Assembly (NCBI RefSeq): GCF_900186865.1
Contig: NZ_LT906480.1
Location: 1,816,001-1,880,000 of the forward strand
DNA: 64,000 nucleotides
Direction of reading: 5' to 3'
Source of the DNA: Stenotrophomonas maltophilia
GTDB lineage: Bacteria > Pseudomonadota > Gammaproteobacteria > Xanthomonadales > Xanthomonadaceae
Below the pieces are notes generated by a model. It was given only the letters and a program-made list of their open reading frames with translations, did no database searches and was not told the origin of the DNA. Of the stretch, positions 1 through 9,653 are shown in pieces (the first letter of the stretch is position 1; each line of letters starts with the position of its first letter). The position numbers and the translations under genes are program-made.

Positions 1-2868
1 TTCGCCAACTGGTACTCGTACTACGGTAACCGCAACCGGGCGATGATCGCCGGCATGACGCGCGCATTGAATGTCAATGACATGTATGTCGGGTATTTCC
101 GGATCAACGATTTCCAGAATTACAACAGTTCGACAGACTCCAACAAACGGCTTGCGATCCGGGACATGAGCGTGATCGGGCAGAAGTCCGCGCTCTACAG
201 CAGCATGATCGCGCTGACGGCCAGTGGTGGCACGCCGAATCGACATGCCGTCAACGCTGCGGGCCTGCAGTTCATGCGGACCGATGACAATGCCCCCATC
301 AAGCTGTCCTGCCAGAAGAATGCGGTGATGCTGTTCACCGACGGCTACAGCAACAATGGCAACAACCTTTCGTCATCCCTCGCACCTGCCCCGGGCAACG
401 TGGACGGGGACATGGGGACTCCCTTCTCGGATGGCAATTCCAACACCATGGGTGATATTGCCGCGTACTACTACGTGAACCCGTTGCGAACCGATGATCG
501 GATGCCCCGGGGACAAGTGCCAGTGCCGGAGCAATGTGCGACCAGCACTGACAAGTCGCTGGACTGCAAGAAGGACCTGCATATCAACTTCTACGGGATC
601 ACGCTGGGCGCGCGTGGCAATCTGTTCGATCCGAACAAGCAACAGAACCCGTATACCGATTCGGCGGTCTACAGCAACTGGCCAAGTCGCCAGAACGACA
701 ACCCCAGCACCGTGGATGACATCTGGCACGCCGCGACCAATACCCGCGGTGAGTACATCAACGCGCGTACTCCGGCAGACATCACCACGGCCATGCGCCG
801 GGTGCTCTCGTCGGTCACCTCCGGGCCAGCGCCTTCGGGCAGCCAGGGCCTGACCGGCGCGCGTATCGGTACCGGGTCGCTGGCGGTCACGCCCCAGTTC
901 GAAGTGGCCAACGAGGAAACCGATTGGTTCAGCCGCCTGAAGGCATCCAAGCTTGCGGTGAACGACAAGACGCAGCAGACCGAGTACACGCAGGTGTGGG
1001 AAGCGGCCGAGAAACTGGGCGCGCAGCGTTCGCGCACCATCGTCGCCACCAAGGGCAATGCTGCAGTTGACTTCAGCAGCACCAACATCGCCTTCACCGA
1101 TCTCTGCAACAAGGACGAGAAGCAGTATCCGGGTATTGCGCGCTGTTCTGCGACCGAGGCTGAAAAGCTGGGCGGCGACATCGCCACGGCCATGGCTTAT
1201 CTGCGCGGCGACGCATCACGCGAAGTGCGCAACTCGGGGGGCATCTATCGCACCCGTACCACCGTGCTGGGTGACATCGTCAATTCCAGCCCGGTGATCA
1301 GTTCGCCCCGCGACGACTATGGCTACCAGCGCATCAGCACCGCGATGGCGACTTCGTATGCGACGTACCTGACCCGCAAGCGCAACAATGGCCGCTACAT
1401 GGTCTATGTCGGTGCCAATGACGGCATGCTGCATGCCTTCGACGGTGGCATGAACGGCAACGGCGTGAGTGACAGTGCCGGAGGCAGCGAGACCTTCGCC
1501 TACATCCCTGGAACCGCGCTGGGGCACATGGCCAACCTGCTGTATCCCTACGTGGCGGCCAACAAGTCCGACCAGCGCTTCCGTCATCGCTACTACGTGG
1601 ATGGACCGATCGCGGTGGCGGACGCGCAGATCGGTGGCAACTGGGCCACGGCACTGGTCGGTACGGCCGGCGCCGGTGGGCGCTCGGTGTTCGCGCTGGA
1701 TGTAACCACGCCGTCCAGCTTCGGCACCGGCAATCGCCTGTGGGAAATCAGTGACGTGACGCCGGGGCTCGACAGCACCATCAAGGCGAACATCGGCCAT
1801 GTCCTTGGCAAGCCGGTGATCGTGCCGGTGAAGGAAGGGACCGGGGTGGCGTGGAAAGCGATCTTCGGCAACGGTTACAACAGCCTCAGCCGCAAGGCCG
1901 TGCTGTTCGTGGTCGACCTGGGATCGGGCGCGGTGCGGATGATCACTGCTACCGAGGCCGCAGCAACCGCACCCGCCGGTGACAATGGCCTGGGCAACAT
2001 CGTGGCTGTCGACCGTTGGCGGGCCGACAGCGCCGGTGGGACGGGGCGTGTACGTGGCCGTGACGGCCTGGCGGACACGATCTATGCGGCCGACCAGCGC
2101 GGCGCGCTGTGGAAGTTCGACCTGGAAAGCACGGCAACCTCGGTCACCACGCCGGTGTTCACCACGGCGCGCCAGACCAACAACAACAACCAGGTGTATC
2201 GCCAGCCGATTACCGGTGGCATGACCGCCGTGACCGGACCCGGTGGTGGCGTGATGCTGGTGCTGGGTACCGGCAGCTTCTCCTTCGACAATGACCCTCA
2301 GGATCTCACCGCGCAGTCGCTGTACGGTGTCAACGACACCAGCAAGGACCAGCCGGAGGCCACGATCGTGCCCGCCAATCTGGTGGCCTATACAGTGACC
2401 ACCACCAACAAGTTGCGCACGGTCACGGCCACACCCTTCTCCGGGGCGGCGCGCGGATGGAGCATTGCACTGCCCGGCGCAGGTGAACGCTTTGTTGGTA
2501 ATCCTGCCGTGGCGTCGGGAACGGTGTTCATGCCGACCTACATGCCCACCGCGGGTGGCCGTGGCTGTTCGACCGAGGGAAGCAACTGGCTGTTTGGCCT
2601 CAATCCGATCTCGGGTGTTGCATCGCTGGAGCAGGCGCGGGTCGGGTCCATTACCGGCACGCCCTACGGAGCGGGCACGGCTGGCGTGAGTCTCGACACC
2701 GGCGGCACCGCACCGGTGAAGGACGTCAATGTCTCGGTGATGCCACGCCTGGCAAAGGGTGCCGATCGAGGCGGACGTGCCTGCTGGATGGCGGTCAATG
2801 TGGCGGGTGCTCCGACGATGTACGTGCCTTATCCCTGCGGTCGCCAATCCTGGCGCCAGATCCAGTAA
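1..2868 (+). CDS. pilY1: PilY1-type type IV pilus tip/biogenesis protein (5' end outside window)
   Basis: The reading frame is open from base 1, so the N-terminus lies upstream of the window; about 955 residues are visible. The first residues (FANWYSYYGNR) and the strand AVMLFTDGYSN are typical of the von Willebrand A-like region of PilY1. The C-terminal half carries the PilY1 beta-propeller signatures YVGANDGMLHAFDG (about residues 465-480), RDGLADTIYAADQRGALWKF and LVLGTGSF. PilY1 sits at the pilus tip or cell surface, supports pilus extension, adhesion and mechanosensing, and binds calcium through a loop in the propeller. The aspartate-rich loop here (GRDGLAD) is shorter than in classical copies, so calcium control is uncertain. 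It is followed after 13 bp by a pilin gene, the usual order of the minor pilin/pilY1/pilE cluster. Confidence 0.93.
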   Translation, partial: FANWYSYYGNRNRAMIAGMTRALNVNDMYVGYFRINDFQNYNSSTDSNKRLAIRDMSVIGQKSALYSSMIALTASGGTPNRHAVNAAGLQFMRTDDNAPIKLSCQKNAVMLFTDGYSNNGNNLSSSLAPAPGNVDGDMGTPFSDGNSNTMGDIAAYYYVNPLRTDDRMPRGQVPVPEQCATSTDKSLDCKKDLHINFYGITLGARGNLFDPNKQQNPYTDSAVYSNWPSRQNDNPSTVDDIWHAATNTRGEYINARTPADITTAMRRVLSSVTSGPAPSGSQGLTGARIGTGSLAVTPQFEVANEETDWFSRLKASKLAVNDKTQQTEYTQVWEAAEKLGAQRSRTIVATKGNAAVDFSSTNIAFTDLCNKDEKQYPGIARCSATEAEKLGGDIATAMAYLRGDASREVRNSGGIYRTRTTVLGDIVNSSPVISSPRDDYGYQRISTAMATSYATYLTRKRNNGRYMVYVGANDGMLHAFDGGMNGNGVSDSAGGSETFAYIPGTALGHMANLLYPYVAANKSDQRFRHRYYVDGPIAVADAQIGGNWATALVGTAGAGGRSVFALDVTTPSSFGTGNRLWEISDVTPGLDSTIKANIGHVLGKPVIVPVKEGTGVAWKAIFGNGYNSLSRKAVLFVVDLGSGAVRMITATEAAATAPAGDNGLGNIVAVDRWRADSAGGTGRVRGRDGLADTIYAADQRGALWKFDLESTATSVTTPVFTTARQTNNNNQVYRQPITGGMTAVTGPGGGVMLVLGTGSFSFDNDPQDLTAQSLYGVNDTSKDQPEATIVPANLVAYTVTTTNKLRTVTATPFSGAARGWSIALPGAGERFVGNPAVASGTVFMPTYMPTAGGRGCSTEGSNWLFGLNPISGVASLEQARVGSITGTPYGAGTAGVSLDTGGTAPVKDVNVSVMPRLAKGADRGGRACWMAVNVAGAPTMYVPYPCGRQSWRQIQ

Positions 2869-2881
2869 CGAAGACATGCCC

Positions 2882-3307
2882 ATGAGCCTGAACACTCTTT
2901 CCCGTACCCTGCGTCGTCCCGGCAAACAGCACGGTTTCTCCCTCATCGAACTGATGATCGTGGTGATCGTGCTCGGCATCCTGGCCGCGATTGTCGTTCC
3001 GTCGTACCAGCAGTACATCCGCCAGTCGCACCGGGGCGTGGCCAAGGCGGACCTGGTGGAATACGCGCAGCGTGCTGAGCGCTACTACTCGGTGAACAAC
3101 ACCTACTCGGGCTTCGCGCTGCCCAGCAAGGTGTCGCCGCGCGAGGGCGGGACCACACGGTACGCGATCACGTTCGATGGCAAGGCGTCCTCGTTCACGC
3201 TGACTGCGACGCCCCAGGGCAACCAGACCAAGGACAGCTGCGGGACGCTGAGCGTGGACCAGGCCAACCGCAAAACGGCCAGCGGCACGGTTTCCGATTG
3301 CTGGTAA
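2882..3307 (+). CDS. pilE: Type IV pilin, PilE-like (prepilin)
   Basis: A 141-residue prepilin. An 18-residue leader ending in glycine precedes FSLIELMIVVIVLGILAA, the class III prepilin peptidase motif with Glu at position +5 of the mature protein and a hydrophobic N-terminal helix. Two cysteines near the C-terminus (DSCGTL and SDCW) would form the D-loop disulfide. Two ATGs are possible (2876 and 2882). I chose 2882 because GAAGA lies 7 bases upstream of it, whereas it would be 1 base from 2876. The gene follows pilY1 directly and is probably co-transcribed with it. In Xanthomonadaceae the PilE downstream of PilY1 is usually a minor or core-complex pilin and not the main PilA subunit; which role applies here cannot be read from the sequence. 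Confidence 0.9.
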   Translation: MSLNTLSRTLRRPGKQHGFSLIELMIVVIVLGILAAIVVPSYQQYIRQSHRGVAKADLVEYAQRAERYYSVNNTYSGFALPSKVSPREGGTTRYAITFDGKASSFTLTATPQGNQTKDSCGTLSVDQANRKTASGTVSDCW

Positions 3308-3315
3308 ATCAGGTG

Positions 3316-3344
3316 TTGATCTTCCTCTGAACGCCCAGTACAAT
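3316..3344 (+). promoter_or_regulatory. Sigma-70-type promoter of tRNA-Asn
   Basis: TTGATC (3316-3321) and TACAAT (3339-3344) are separated by 17 bp and end 10 bp before the tRNA. Spacing and position fit a housekeeping promoter. Confidence 0.72.
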
Positions 3345-3354
3345 GCGCCTCCCC

Positions 3355-3431
3355 GCCCGAATAGCTCAGCCGGTTAGAGCACTTGACTGTTAATCAGGGG
3401 GTCGTTGGTTCGAGTCCAACTTCGGGCGCCA
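3355..3431 (+). tRNA. tRNA-Asn (anticodon GTT)
   Basis: A 77-base cloverleaf with CCA encoded. The acceptor stem GCCCGAA pairs with TTCGGGC, the anticodon loop reads CTGTTAA (GTT), and the T-arm is GTTGG-TTCGAGT-CCAAC. It lies between the pilE-like and fimT-like genes. Confidence 0.97.
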
Positions 3432-3439
3432 GATACTGC

Positions 3440-3465
3440 AAAAGCCGCGAGAAATCGCGGCTTTT
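3440..3465 (+). terminator. Intrinsic terminator after tRNA-Asn
   Basis: A perfect stem AAAAGCCGCG / CGCGGCTTTT with a 6-base loop, ending in a T-run. The A/T symmetry means it could also end the convergent fimT-like transcript. Confidence 0.8.
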
Positions 3466-3479
3466 GTCGTTTTGGCCCG

Positions 3480-4016
3480 TCAGCAGGGAAGGGTGCGGTC
3501 GACACGCTCGCTGCGGATGCGGCCGCCGTTGTTGATGACCAACCTGCCATGCAGCCGGTCTCCTGCGCAGATGCGCAGTGTCAGATTGGCACCGGGACTG
3601 CGCCCGTCAGGCTGGAAGAACAGCAGCGGCCGTCCACCGCTGGCCTGGGCGACGATGGCGATGTCGGTCCGGCCTTGATGGTGGATCAGGATGTCCTGGG
3701 CGGATGCTGGTGTCCCCCGGTGCCTGCCGCTGCGATAGATGATCCACCCTGCGCTCCAGTCGCGGGAGCACTGCTCACCGTCGTCGCTGGCGCACAGCCC
3801 GATCAGTTCGCGGCGCTTCAGGGCCTCGCTTCTGGCGCTGGAAAGACTGGCATGCAGGGTCAGCTGCAGGGCGTCGGCGCGTTGCCGCAACAGCACCGGG
3901 CGCAGGGCCGGCCAGCCCACGGCCAGCAGAACGGAAAGGATGGCGATCACCACCAGCATCTCGACCAGATGCACGCCGCGTGATGCTGAACGACAGTGGG
4001 CGGGAGTGCGATGCAT
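3480..4016 (-). CDS. fimT: GspH/FimT-family minor pseudopilin
   Basis: A 178-residue protein with a basic leader and the prepilin motif [19 protein letters not shown] near residues 14-33. Glu is at +5, so PilD should process it and the hydrophobic helix should pack it into pilus or pseudopilus fibres. The remainder fits the GspH/FimT beta domain, with two cysteines late in the protein (LRICAGD and the terminal Cys). FimT-like proteins in Xanthomonadaceae have been linked to DNA binding during type IV pilus-dependent uptake, which would suit the comEC gene at 11.7 kb; that link is inference. It is transcribed toward the tRNA-Asn and is not in the pilY1-pilE transcript. Confidence 0.82.
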   Translation of the reverse strand: MHRTPAHCRSASRGVHLVEMLVVIAILSVLLAVGWPALRPVLLRQRADALQLTLHASLSSARSEALKRRELIGLCASDDGEQCSRDWSAGWIIYRSGRHRGTPASAQDILIHHQGRTDIAIVAQASGGRPLLFFQPDGRSPGANLTLRICAGDRLHGRLVINNGGRIRSERVDRTLPC

Positions 4017-4145
4017 GGCATCAAGCCTCGCGCCGCAGCGGGACGGCCGCCATCAGGCACTGCCGCGCCCGCCTGCCCGGAAAGCCCTCAGCCGGCCGTC
4101 ACCCCTTGCCCCGTATACTTGTCTTTCCCGGGAACTGGCAACACC

Positions 4146-6170
<2,025 letters not shown>

Positions 6171-6203
6171 ACGCGGCGGTGCAGCATCTTCTTCACAAAA
6201 GTG

Positions 6204-6232
6204 TTGCGCTTCACGGCCGGCATCCGTAATAT
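6204..6232 (+). promoter_or_regulatory. Promoter of the tRNA-Val pair
   Basis: TTGCGC (6204-6209), a 17-bp spacer and TAATAT (6227-6232) lie 45 bp before the first tRNA-Val, just after uvrB. Confidence 0.7.
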
Positions 6233-6277
6233 ACGCGGCCTGCACCGACGCAATCGCGGACGTTCAGAAGCAAAAAC

Positions 6278-6352
6278 GGGCGGTTAGCTCAGCGGTAGAG
6301 CACTACCTTGACATGGTAGGGGTCACAGGTTCGAACCCTGTACCGCCCACCA
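6278..6352 (+). tRNA. tRNA-Val (anticodon GAC), copy 1
   Basis: 75 bases with CCA encoded. The acceptor stem GGGCGGT pairs with ACCGCCC and the anticodon loop reads TTGACAT. It is identical to the copy at 6451. Confidence 0.97.
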
Positions 6353-6389
6353 CGAAGTCTCCGGAAGGAGGCTGTCGTGAACTGAAGAG

Positions 6390-6412
6390 CCCGGCCCTGG
6401 CGCCGGGTTTTT
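6390..6412 (+). terminator. Hairpin plus T-run between the two tRNA-Val genes
   Basis: CCCGGC / GCCGGG with a 6-base loop and five Ts. It lies between the two tRNA genes, so it is either a partial terminator or a processing spacer. Confidence 0.55.
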
Positions 6413-6450
6413 ACGTAGCAAGGCCAGCTTTCGGGCGGCAGGAACAAGAT

Positions 6451-6525
6451 GGGCGGTTAGCTCAGCGGTAGAGCACTACCTTGACATGGTAGGGGTCACA
6501 GGTTCGAACCCTGTACCGCCCACCA
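6451..6525 (+). tRNA. tRNA-Val (anticodon GAC), copy 2
   Basis: 75 bases, identical to the tRNA at 6278-6352. This is a tandem duplication with a 98-bp spacer. No separate strong promoter is obvious in the spacer, so it is probably read from the upstream promoter. Confidence 0.97.
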
Positions 6526-6566
6526 CCTGGCTCCCGGCATTGCCGGTGCAGCGGTGGATCACGATG

Positions 6567-6591
6567 AAAGCCGGCCCTGGGCCGGCTTTTT
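6567..6591 (+). terminator. Intrinsic terminator of the tRNA-Val transcript
   Basis: A strong stem AAAGCCGGC / GCCGGCTTT with a short loop and a following T-run. Confidence 0.8.
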
Positions 6592-6619
6592 CGTTTACGA
6601 CGGTTGCCGGTGCCGAGCG

Positions 6620-6952
6620 TCAGCGCTGGGCAACCCATTCGTCGATGCTGATCATGCGCTGCAGCCGCCAGTGCCCGTCCACGCGTTCCCAGACCTGCGC
6701 GAAGCGCGCCGAGCCGGCTTGCCGCTGAGGGGCGTCGGCCTGTGGCGGCTGATTGCCCACGCGCAATACGCGATCCTGGCGTAGCCGGTACAACTGCAGG
6801 GTGGCCGGGGCCGCTTTCCGATCCGGCACCGACGATGTTTCTGCCTGCCCGGTGTCGGCCTGCAGGATCTGGCTGCGCAGGGAGGCATCCCCGGCGTCGG
6901 CATCGCGGCCGAACAGGCCAGCGCACAACAGCAGCAGGGCAAGCATCGGCAT
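6620..6952 (-). CDS. Small exported protein, C-terminus resembling NTF2-like domains
   Basis: A 110-residue protein starting MPMLALLLLCAGLFG, a probable signal peptide. The start at 6952 is chosen because GGAG lies 9 bases upstream and a hydrophobic leader follows; the open frame continues further upstream without leader character. The C-terminal stretch FAQVWERVDGHWRLQRMISID resembles the last strands of DUF4440/SnoaL-type (NTF2-fold) domains, but at 110 residues the domain would be incomplete. The function is unknown. It lies downstream of the redoxin and Cys-peptide genes on the same strand, about 260 bp away, so a shared transcript is possible but not shown. Confidence 0.55.
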   Translation of the reverse strand: MPMLALLLLCAGLFGRDADAGDASLRSQILQADTGQAETSSVPDRKAAPATLQLYRLRQDRVLRVGNQPPQADAPQRQAGSARFAQVWERVDGHWRLQRMISIDEWVAQR

Positions 6953-7209
6953 GGCACGGTGCTCCGGAGAAGGGAGTCCAGCGTGGCACTGCCCCCTGCG
7001 CTGTGAAACCGGTATGCGACGAAAGCCGGAAAAGCGCCCGCCAAGTCGCTGCGGGAAGGATGAATCCGGGCCAGGAAGTGCCGGGCCGCGCTTCAAGGCG
7101 GCCCGGCGTGGTGGGCCACTGCGGGGTGGCCCGGTCATGGCCGCGGCGCTGGCTCAGCTCCGCGGCGGGTGTGGCAGGTCAGCGATGCCGACCCCATGCA
7201 CGGATCCGG

Positions 7210-7398
7210 TTACAACGGATCGCAGCACAGCAGCTGGCCGTGCTTGCCCGCGTTGCCGAACGGGCACTGCGGGTGTGGTTCGCAGCCCGGTGCATATCCG
7301 GTCTTGGGCGAGACGGCGAAGGCCTGGCTGGCGCCGAAGGCCATGGCCGCGACAACGACGATACCGGCGACGGACGAAAGCACTTTCTTTCCGATCAT
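7210..7398 (-). CDS. Secreted 62-residue cysteine-rich peptide
   Basis: Start at 7398, preceded by a perfect AAGGAG 6 bases upstream, so translation is well supported. Residues 1-28 are a classical Sec signal peptide (basic MIGKK, hydrophobic core, cleavage after AFA). The mature part is about 34 residues with four cysteines in the pattern C-x5-C-x12-CC and many Pro, Gly and His. I do not recognise the family. The gene lies 112 bp downstream of, and codirectional with, a membrane-anchored thioredoxin-like protein, which suggests that its cysteines are oxidised or reduced in the periplasm. It could be a peptide substrate, a metal binder or a signalling peptide; nothing in the sequence decides among these. 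Confidence 0.72.
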   Translation of the reverse strand: MIGKKVLSSVAGIVVVAAMAFGASQAFAVSPKTGYAPGCEPHPQCPFGNAGKHGQLLCCDPL

Positions 7399-7510
7399 GT
7401 GTATCTCCTTGGTTGGCGTTGTGGAGTTGCAGTTGCCGAAGGCACGGGAGTGCCGGTTGTGGCGCGAATGCGGTAACAGGGGGCCGCGACGCAATGCGCG
7501 GCACGCGGGA

Positions 7511-8080
7511 TCAGGGCAGCGCCGGCTTCGGTGCGAGCGACGCGACGGCAGCCTGCACGACCTGGGCGTCGAGCTGGCCGACATGCTTGTAGGCAACGCG
7601 GCCATCGGCAGCCAGCACCATCAGCATCGGCGTGACGGTGGCGCGATAGCGCGTGGACGCGGCGGCTTCGTTGTCGATGGCGATCGGGAAGCGCAGTGCA
7701 TGTTTGCCGGCGTAGTCCGCCAGCTGGTCGTATGGCGGCATGCCGACACCGACCAGTTCGCTGTTGCCGCGGGCCGCAGCGATCTGTTGCAGCTGCGGTA
7801 CCGAGGCCAGGCAGTAGCGGCATGCGGTGGAGAAGAAATAGAGGATCTGCGGAACCTCGCGGGCACCGCCGATATCGACGAAGGTCTGCTGCGTGGTGCG
7901 CAGCGCCAGCGCATCCGGGCGACTACCCAGTTCGAGGCCATGTGCTGCAAGACGCATGTCCTGCAGCTGCGTGGCCATCTGCTCATTGATCTGCCGCAGC
8001 TGGCGGTTCTGCCATCCGAGCGCGATGACCAGCACGGACAGCAGCAGGGCGACAACGGGGAACAGGACGCGCTTGAGCAT
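7511..8080 (-). CDS. Membrane-anchored TlpA/thioredoxin-like redoxin
   Basis: A 189-residue protein with an uncleaved N-terminal membrane segment (about residues 5-23), a short coiled linker, and a thioredoxin fold facing the periplasm. The active site is FFSTACRYCLASVPQL, a C-R-Y-C motif, and the cis-Pro loop is ATVTPMLMVL. Proteins of this type act as thiol:disulfide oxidoreductases in cytochrome c maturation or on dedicated substrates. No ccm gene is nearby; the only visible partner is the Cys-rich peptide 112 bp downstream. AAGG lies 7 bases before the ATG at 8080. Confidence 0.8.
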   Translation of the reverse strand: MLKRVLFPVVALLLSVLVIALGWQNRQLRQINEQMATQLQDMRLAAHGLELGSRPDALALRTTQQTFVDIGGAREVPQILYFFSTACRYCLASVPQLQQIAAARGNSELVGVGMPPYDQLADYAGKHALRFPIAIDNEAAASTRYRATVTPMLMVLAADGRVAYKHVGQLDAQVVQAAVASLAPKPALP

Positions 8081-8242
8081 CGATCATCCTTGAACACAGC
8101 GTTGGGTCGAACATACCCGAACTGGCGCGCAGGTTGTTAAGCGGATGTTCCCGGCACATCCTCCGACGGAGCGCATGTACTAGAGTTGTGCCCGCGCAGG
8201 CATGCGTGCATGCCCTCCACCCATCCCCAGGATCTTTCAACG

Positions 8243-8383
8243 ATGAGCGATCATGTGCCGGTTTCCAGGCCCAATCCGTTCTTTGAACTGCTGTTCGGCG
8301 GCAACATGCTGGAAGGTACGTTCAAGGCAGTGATCTGGGTCGCCCTGTTGTCCGCTGTGCTGGCCTGGACCACGTTCCGCTGA
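8243..8383 (+). CDS. Small single-pass membrane protein (46 residues)
   Basis: MSDHVPVSRPNPFFELLFGG followed by one hydrophobic segment (about residues 27-43) ending TTFR. The ATG at 8243 has AGGA 10 bases upstream; the frame opens earlier but without coding character. It is divergent from the redoxin gene. I do not recognise the family; codon use resembles that of the neighbours, so it is probably a real short gene. Confidence 0.5.
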   Translation: MSDHVPVSRPNPFFELLFGGNMLEGTFKAVIWVALLSAVLAWTTFR

Positions 8384-8425
8384 GCGGGGGCGCGGCACTG
8401 CCGCCGCGTTGCGGCAGGCCGGTGC

Positions 8426-8710
8426 TCAGGCGCTGAAGGCCTGGCGCAGGCTGCGCAGGGTGGCCTGCCGGTGCTCTTTCGCGCTGGCCTCGCCCATTTC
8501 CAGTTCCTGCAGGCGCAGCCCGACCAGGGTCATCGAAAGCGCGTATCCCCGGGCCGCGTCGGCAACGCGCGACTGGCCGAGCGCGCGACGTGCAAGCGCG
8601 CTTACGTGCTCAAGGTCGGGCATCAGGCCAAGGTAGACGCGTTCGGCGCTGTCCAGATCGGGGGCTCGCAGGATCGCGTGTGCTTCGGAAGTGGGGGAGA
8701 CGGAGGCCAT
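8426..8710 (-). CDS. Conserved-looking cytoplasmic protein of unknown function (94 residues)
   Basis: Starts at 8710 with AAGGA 6 bases upstream. The sequence is soluble, helix-rich and Ala/Leu/Arg-rich (APDLDSAERVYLGLMPDLEH and later LRLQELEMGEASAKEHRQA), with no signal peptide and no cysteine. No domain is recognised. It lies directly downstream of the mipA-like pseudogene on the same strand (31 bp gap), so they may share a transcript. Confidence 0.6.
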   Translation of the reverse strand: MASVSPTSEAHAILRAPDLDSAERVYLGLMPDLEHVSALARRALGQSRVADAARGYALSMTLVGLRLQELEMGEASAKEHRQATLRSLRQAFSA

Positions 8711-8740
8711 GGGGAGTCCTTGTCCGTAGCGGGTGCTCGT

Positions 8741-9508
8741 TCAGAACGAGCGCATCAGGGAAATGAAGGCCGATGACTGAGTGCCGCGTCGTGCCATCGG
8801 GCTGTCCTTTACTGCATCGCCGAGCCACTGGTTGGCGACCACGCCGGTCGCGCGTCACTTCGTGCCCAGGGGCGTGCTGACCGCGATCTGCAGGCTCGGT
8901 GATGTCGCGCTGCCCGGGTTGTAGGCGGCAAGTCCCGAGCGCAGCGCTTCCTCATCGCTGATGCCGTAGTAGTAATCCAGCAAGCGTGCGCTGGAGTGGA
9001 CCACGCCGACCTTGGGCACCCAGGTGAAGCGACCAGCCTGGATCGGATAGCTGTAGTGCAGGCGCGACTCCATGCCACCTCCGTGCCCGGTGACCTCGCG
9101 CATCACGCTGGCCTCGACGATGCCCCAGTCGGCGCTGTATTCACCATTGATGCCGGCCATGGCGGACATCTGCCGGCTGTGCAGGCGGCGCAGCTGAGGA
9201 TCGTTCACGTCGTCGGTCTTGAAGCGCAGCGTGTAGGGCGTGACCGCCGCCGACAGGCGCAGGCCCTCGCGCTTGTACAGGTACATGCCCAGCGAGCCCG
9301 GGCTGGCGAAGAAGCGCTGGCCCTGCCAGGCAATGGACGGGACCACCAGTGGCTTGACGTCGTAGTGCGCATACGCGCCCGAGGTCGCGCCAGCACTGAT
9401 GCCGGCCTGTACGCCCGGGTTGCTGTCGGCGGCCTGCGCGAACACCGGCAGGCCAAAGGCAGCGGAGAACAGCAGCGGGCGCAGCAGGGTCGAGGGCAGT
9501 GGCGGCAT
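8741..9508 (-). pseudogene. MipA/OmpV-family outer-membrane protein interrupted by an in-frame TGA
   Basis: The frame opens at 9508 with a signal peptide (cleavage after AQA) and runs through OmpV/MipA-type beta strands (GMYLYKREGLRLSAAVTPY, then WVPKVGVVHSSARLLDYYYG) for 217 residues to a TGA at 8855-8857. With no frame change the next codons continue the family C-terminus for 38 residues (VANQWLGDAVKDSPMARR, then SLMRSF) to a second stop at 8741-8743. The full length would be about 255 residues, normal for MipA. The stop falls where a Trp fits best, so a TGG-to-TGA change is likely. Without the last strand and terminal Phe the barrel should not be recognised for outer-membrane assembly. It is divergent from a two-component system that probably controlled it. 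Confidence 0.8.
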
Positions 9509-9552
9509 CGGTCAACGACGTTGCGGAGGATGGCTGCGCATGATGGGGGAGC

Positions 9553-9570
9553 AACATTGTCAGAACATTG
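9553..9570. promoter_or_regulatory. Candidate response-regulator site: direct repeat with 11-bp period
   Basis: AACATTG occurs at 9553-9559 and again at 9564-9570, an 11-bp period as in OmpR/PhoB-class sites. It lies 45 bp upstream of the mipA-like start and 84 bp upstream of the response-regulator gene, inside their shared intergenic region. The assignment to this regulator is inference. Confidence 0.45.
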
Positions 9571-9653
9571 CGTCGGCGCATCCGCCAGGCCGAAGCGGAA
9601 AAAGTGGGCGCCAGGCACTATGATCGGCACCGTTTCCGGTAGCCGAGCCCCCG

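Noticed and set aside
3996..4145. 50-codon N-terminal extension of uvrB.
   Set aside because: UvrB proteins start with MSDRFEL-like sequence at the ATG 4146; the extension is out of character.
8855..8857. TGA in the mipA-like gene as a selenocysteine codon.
   Set aside because: No SECIS-like hairpin is obvious directly after the TGA, and MipA/OmpV proteins are not selenoproteins; a Trp-to-stop change is simpler.
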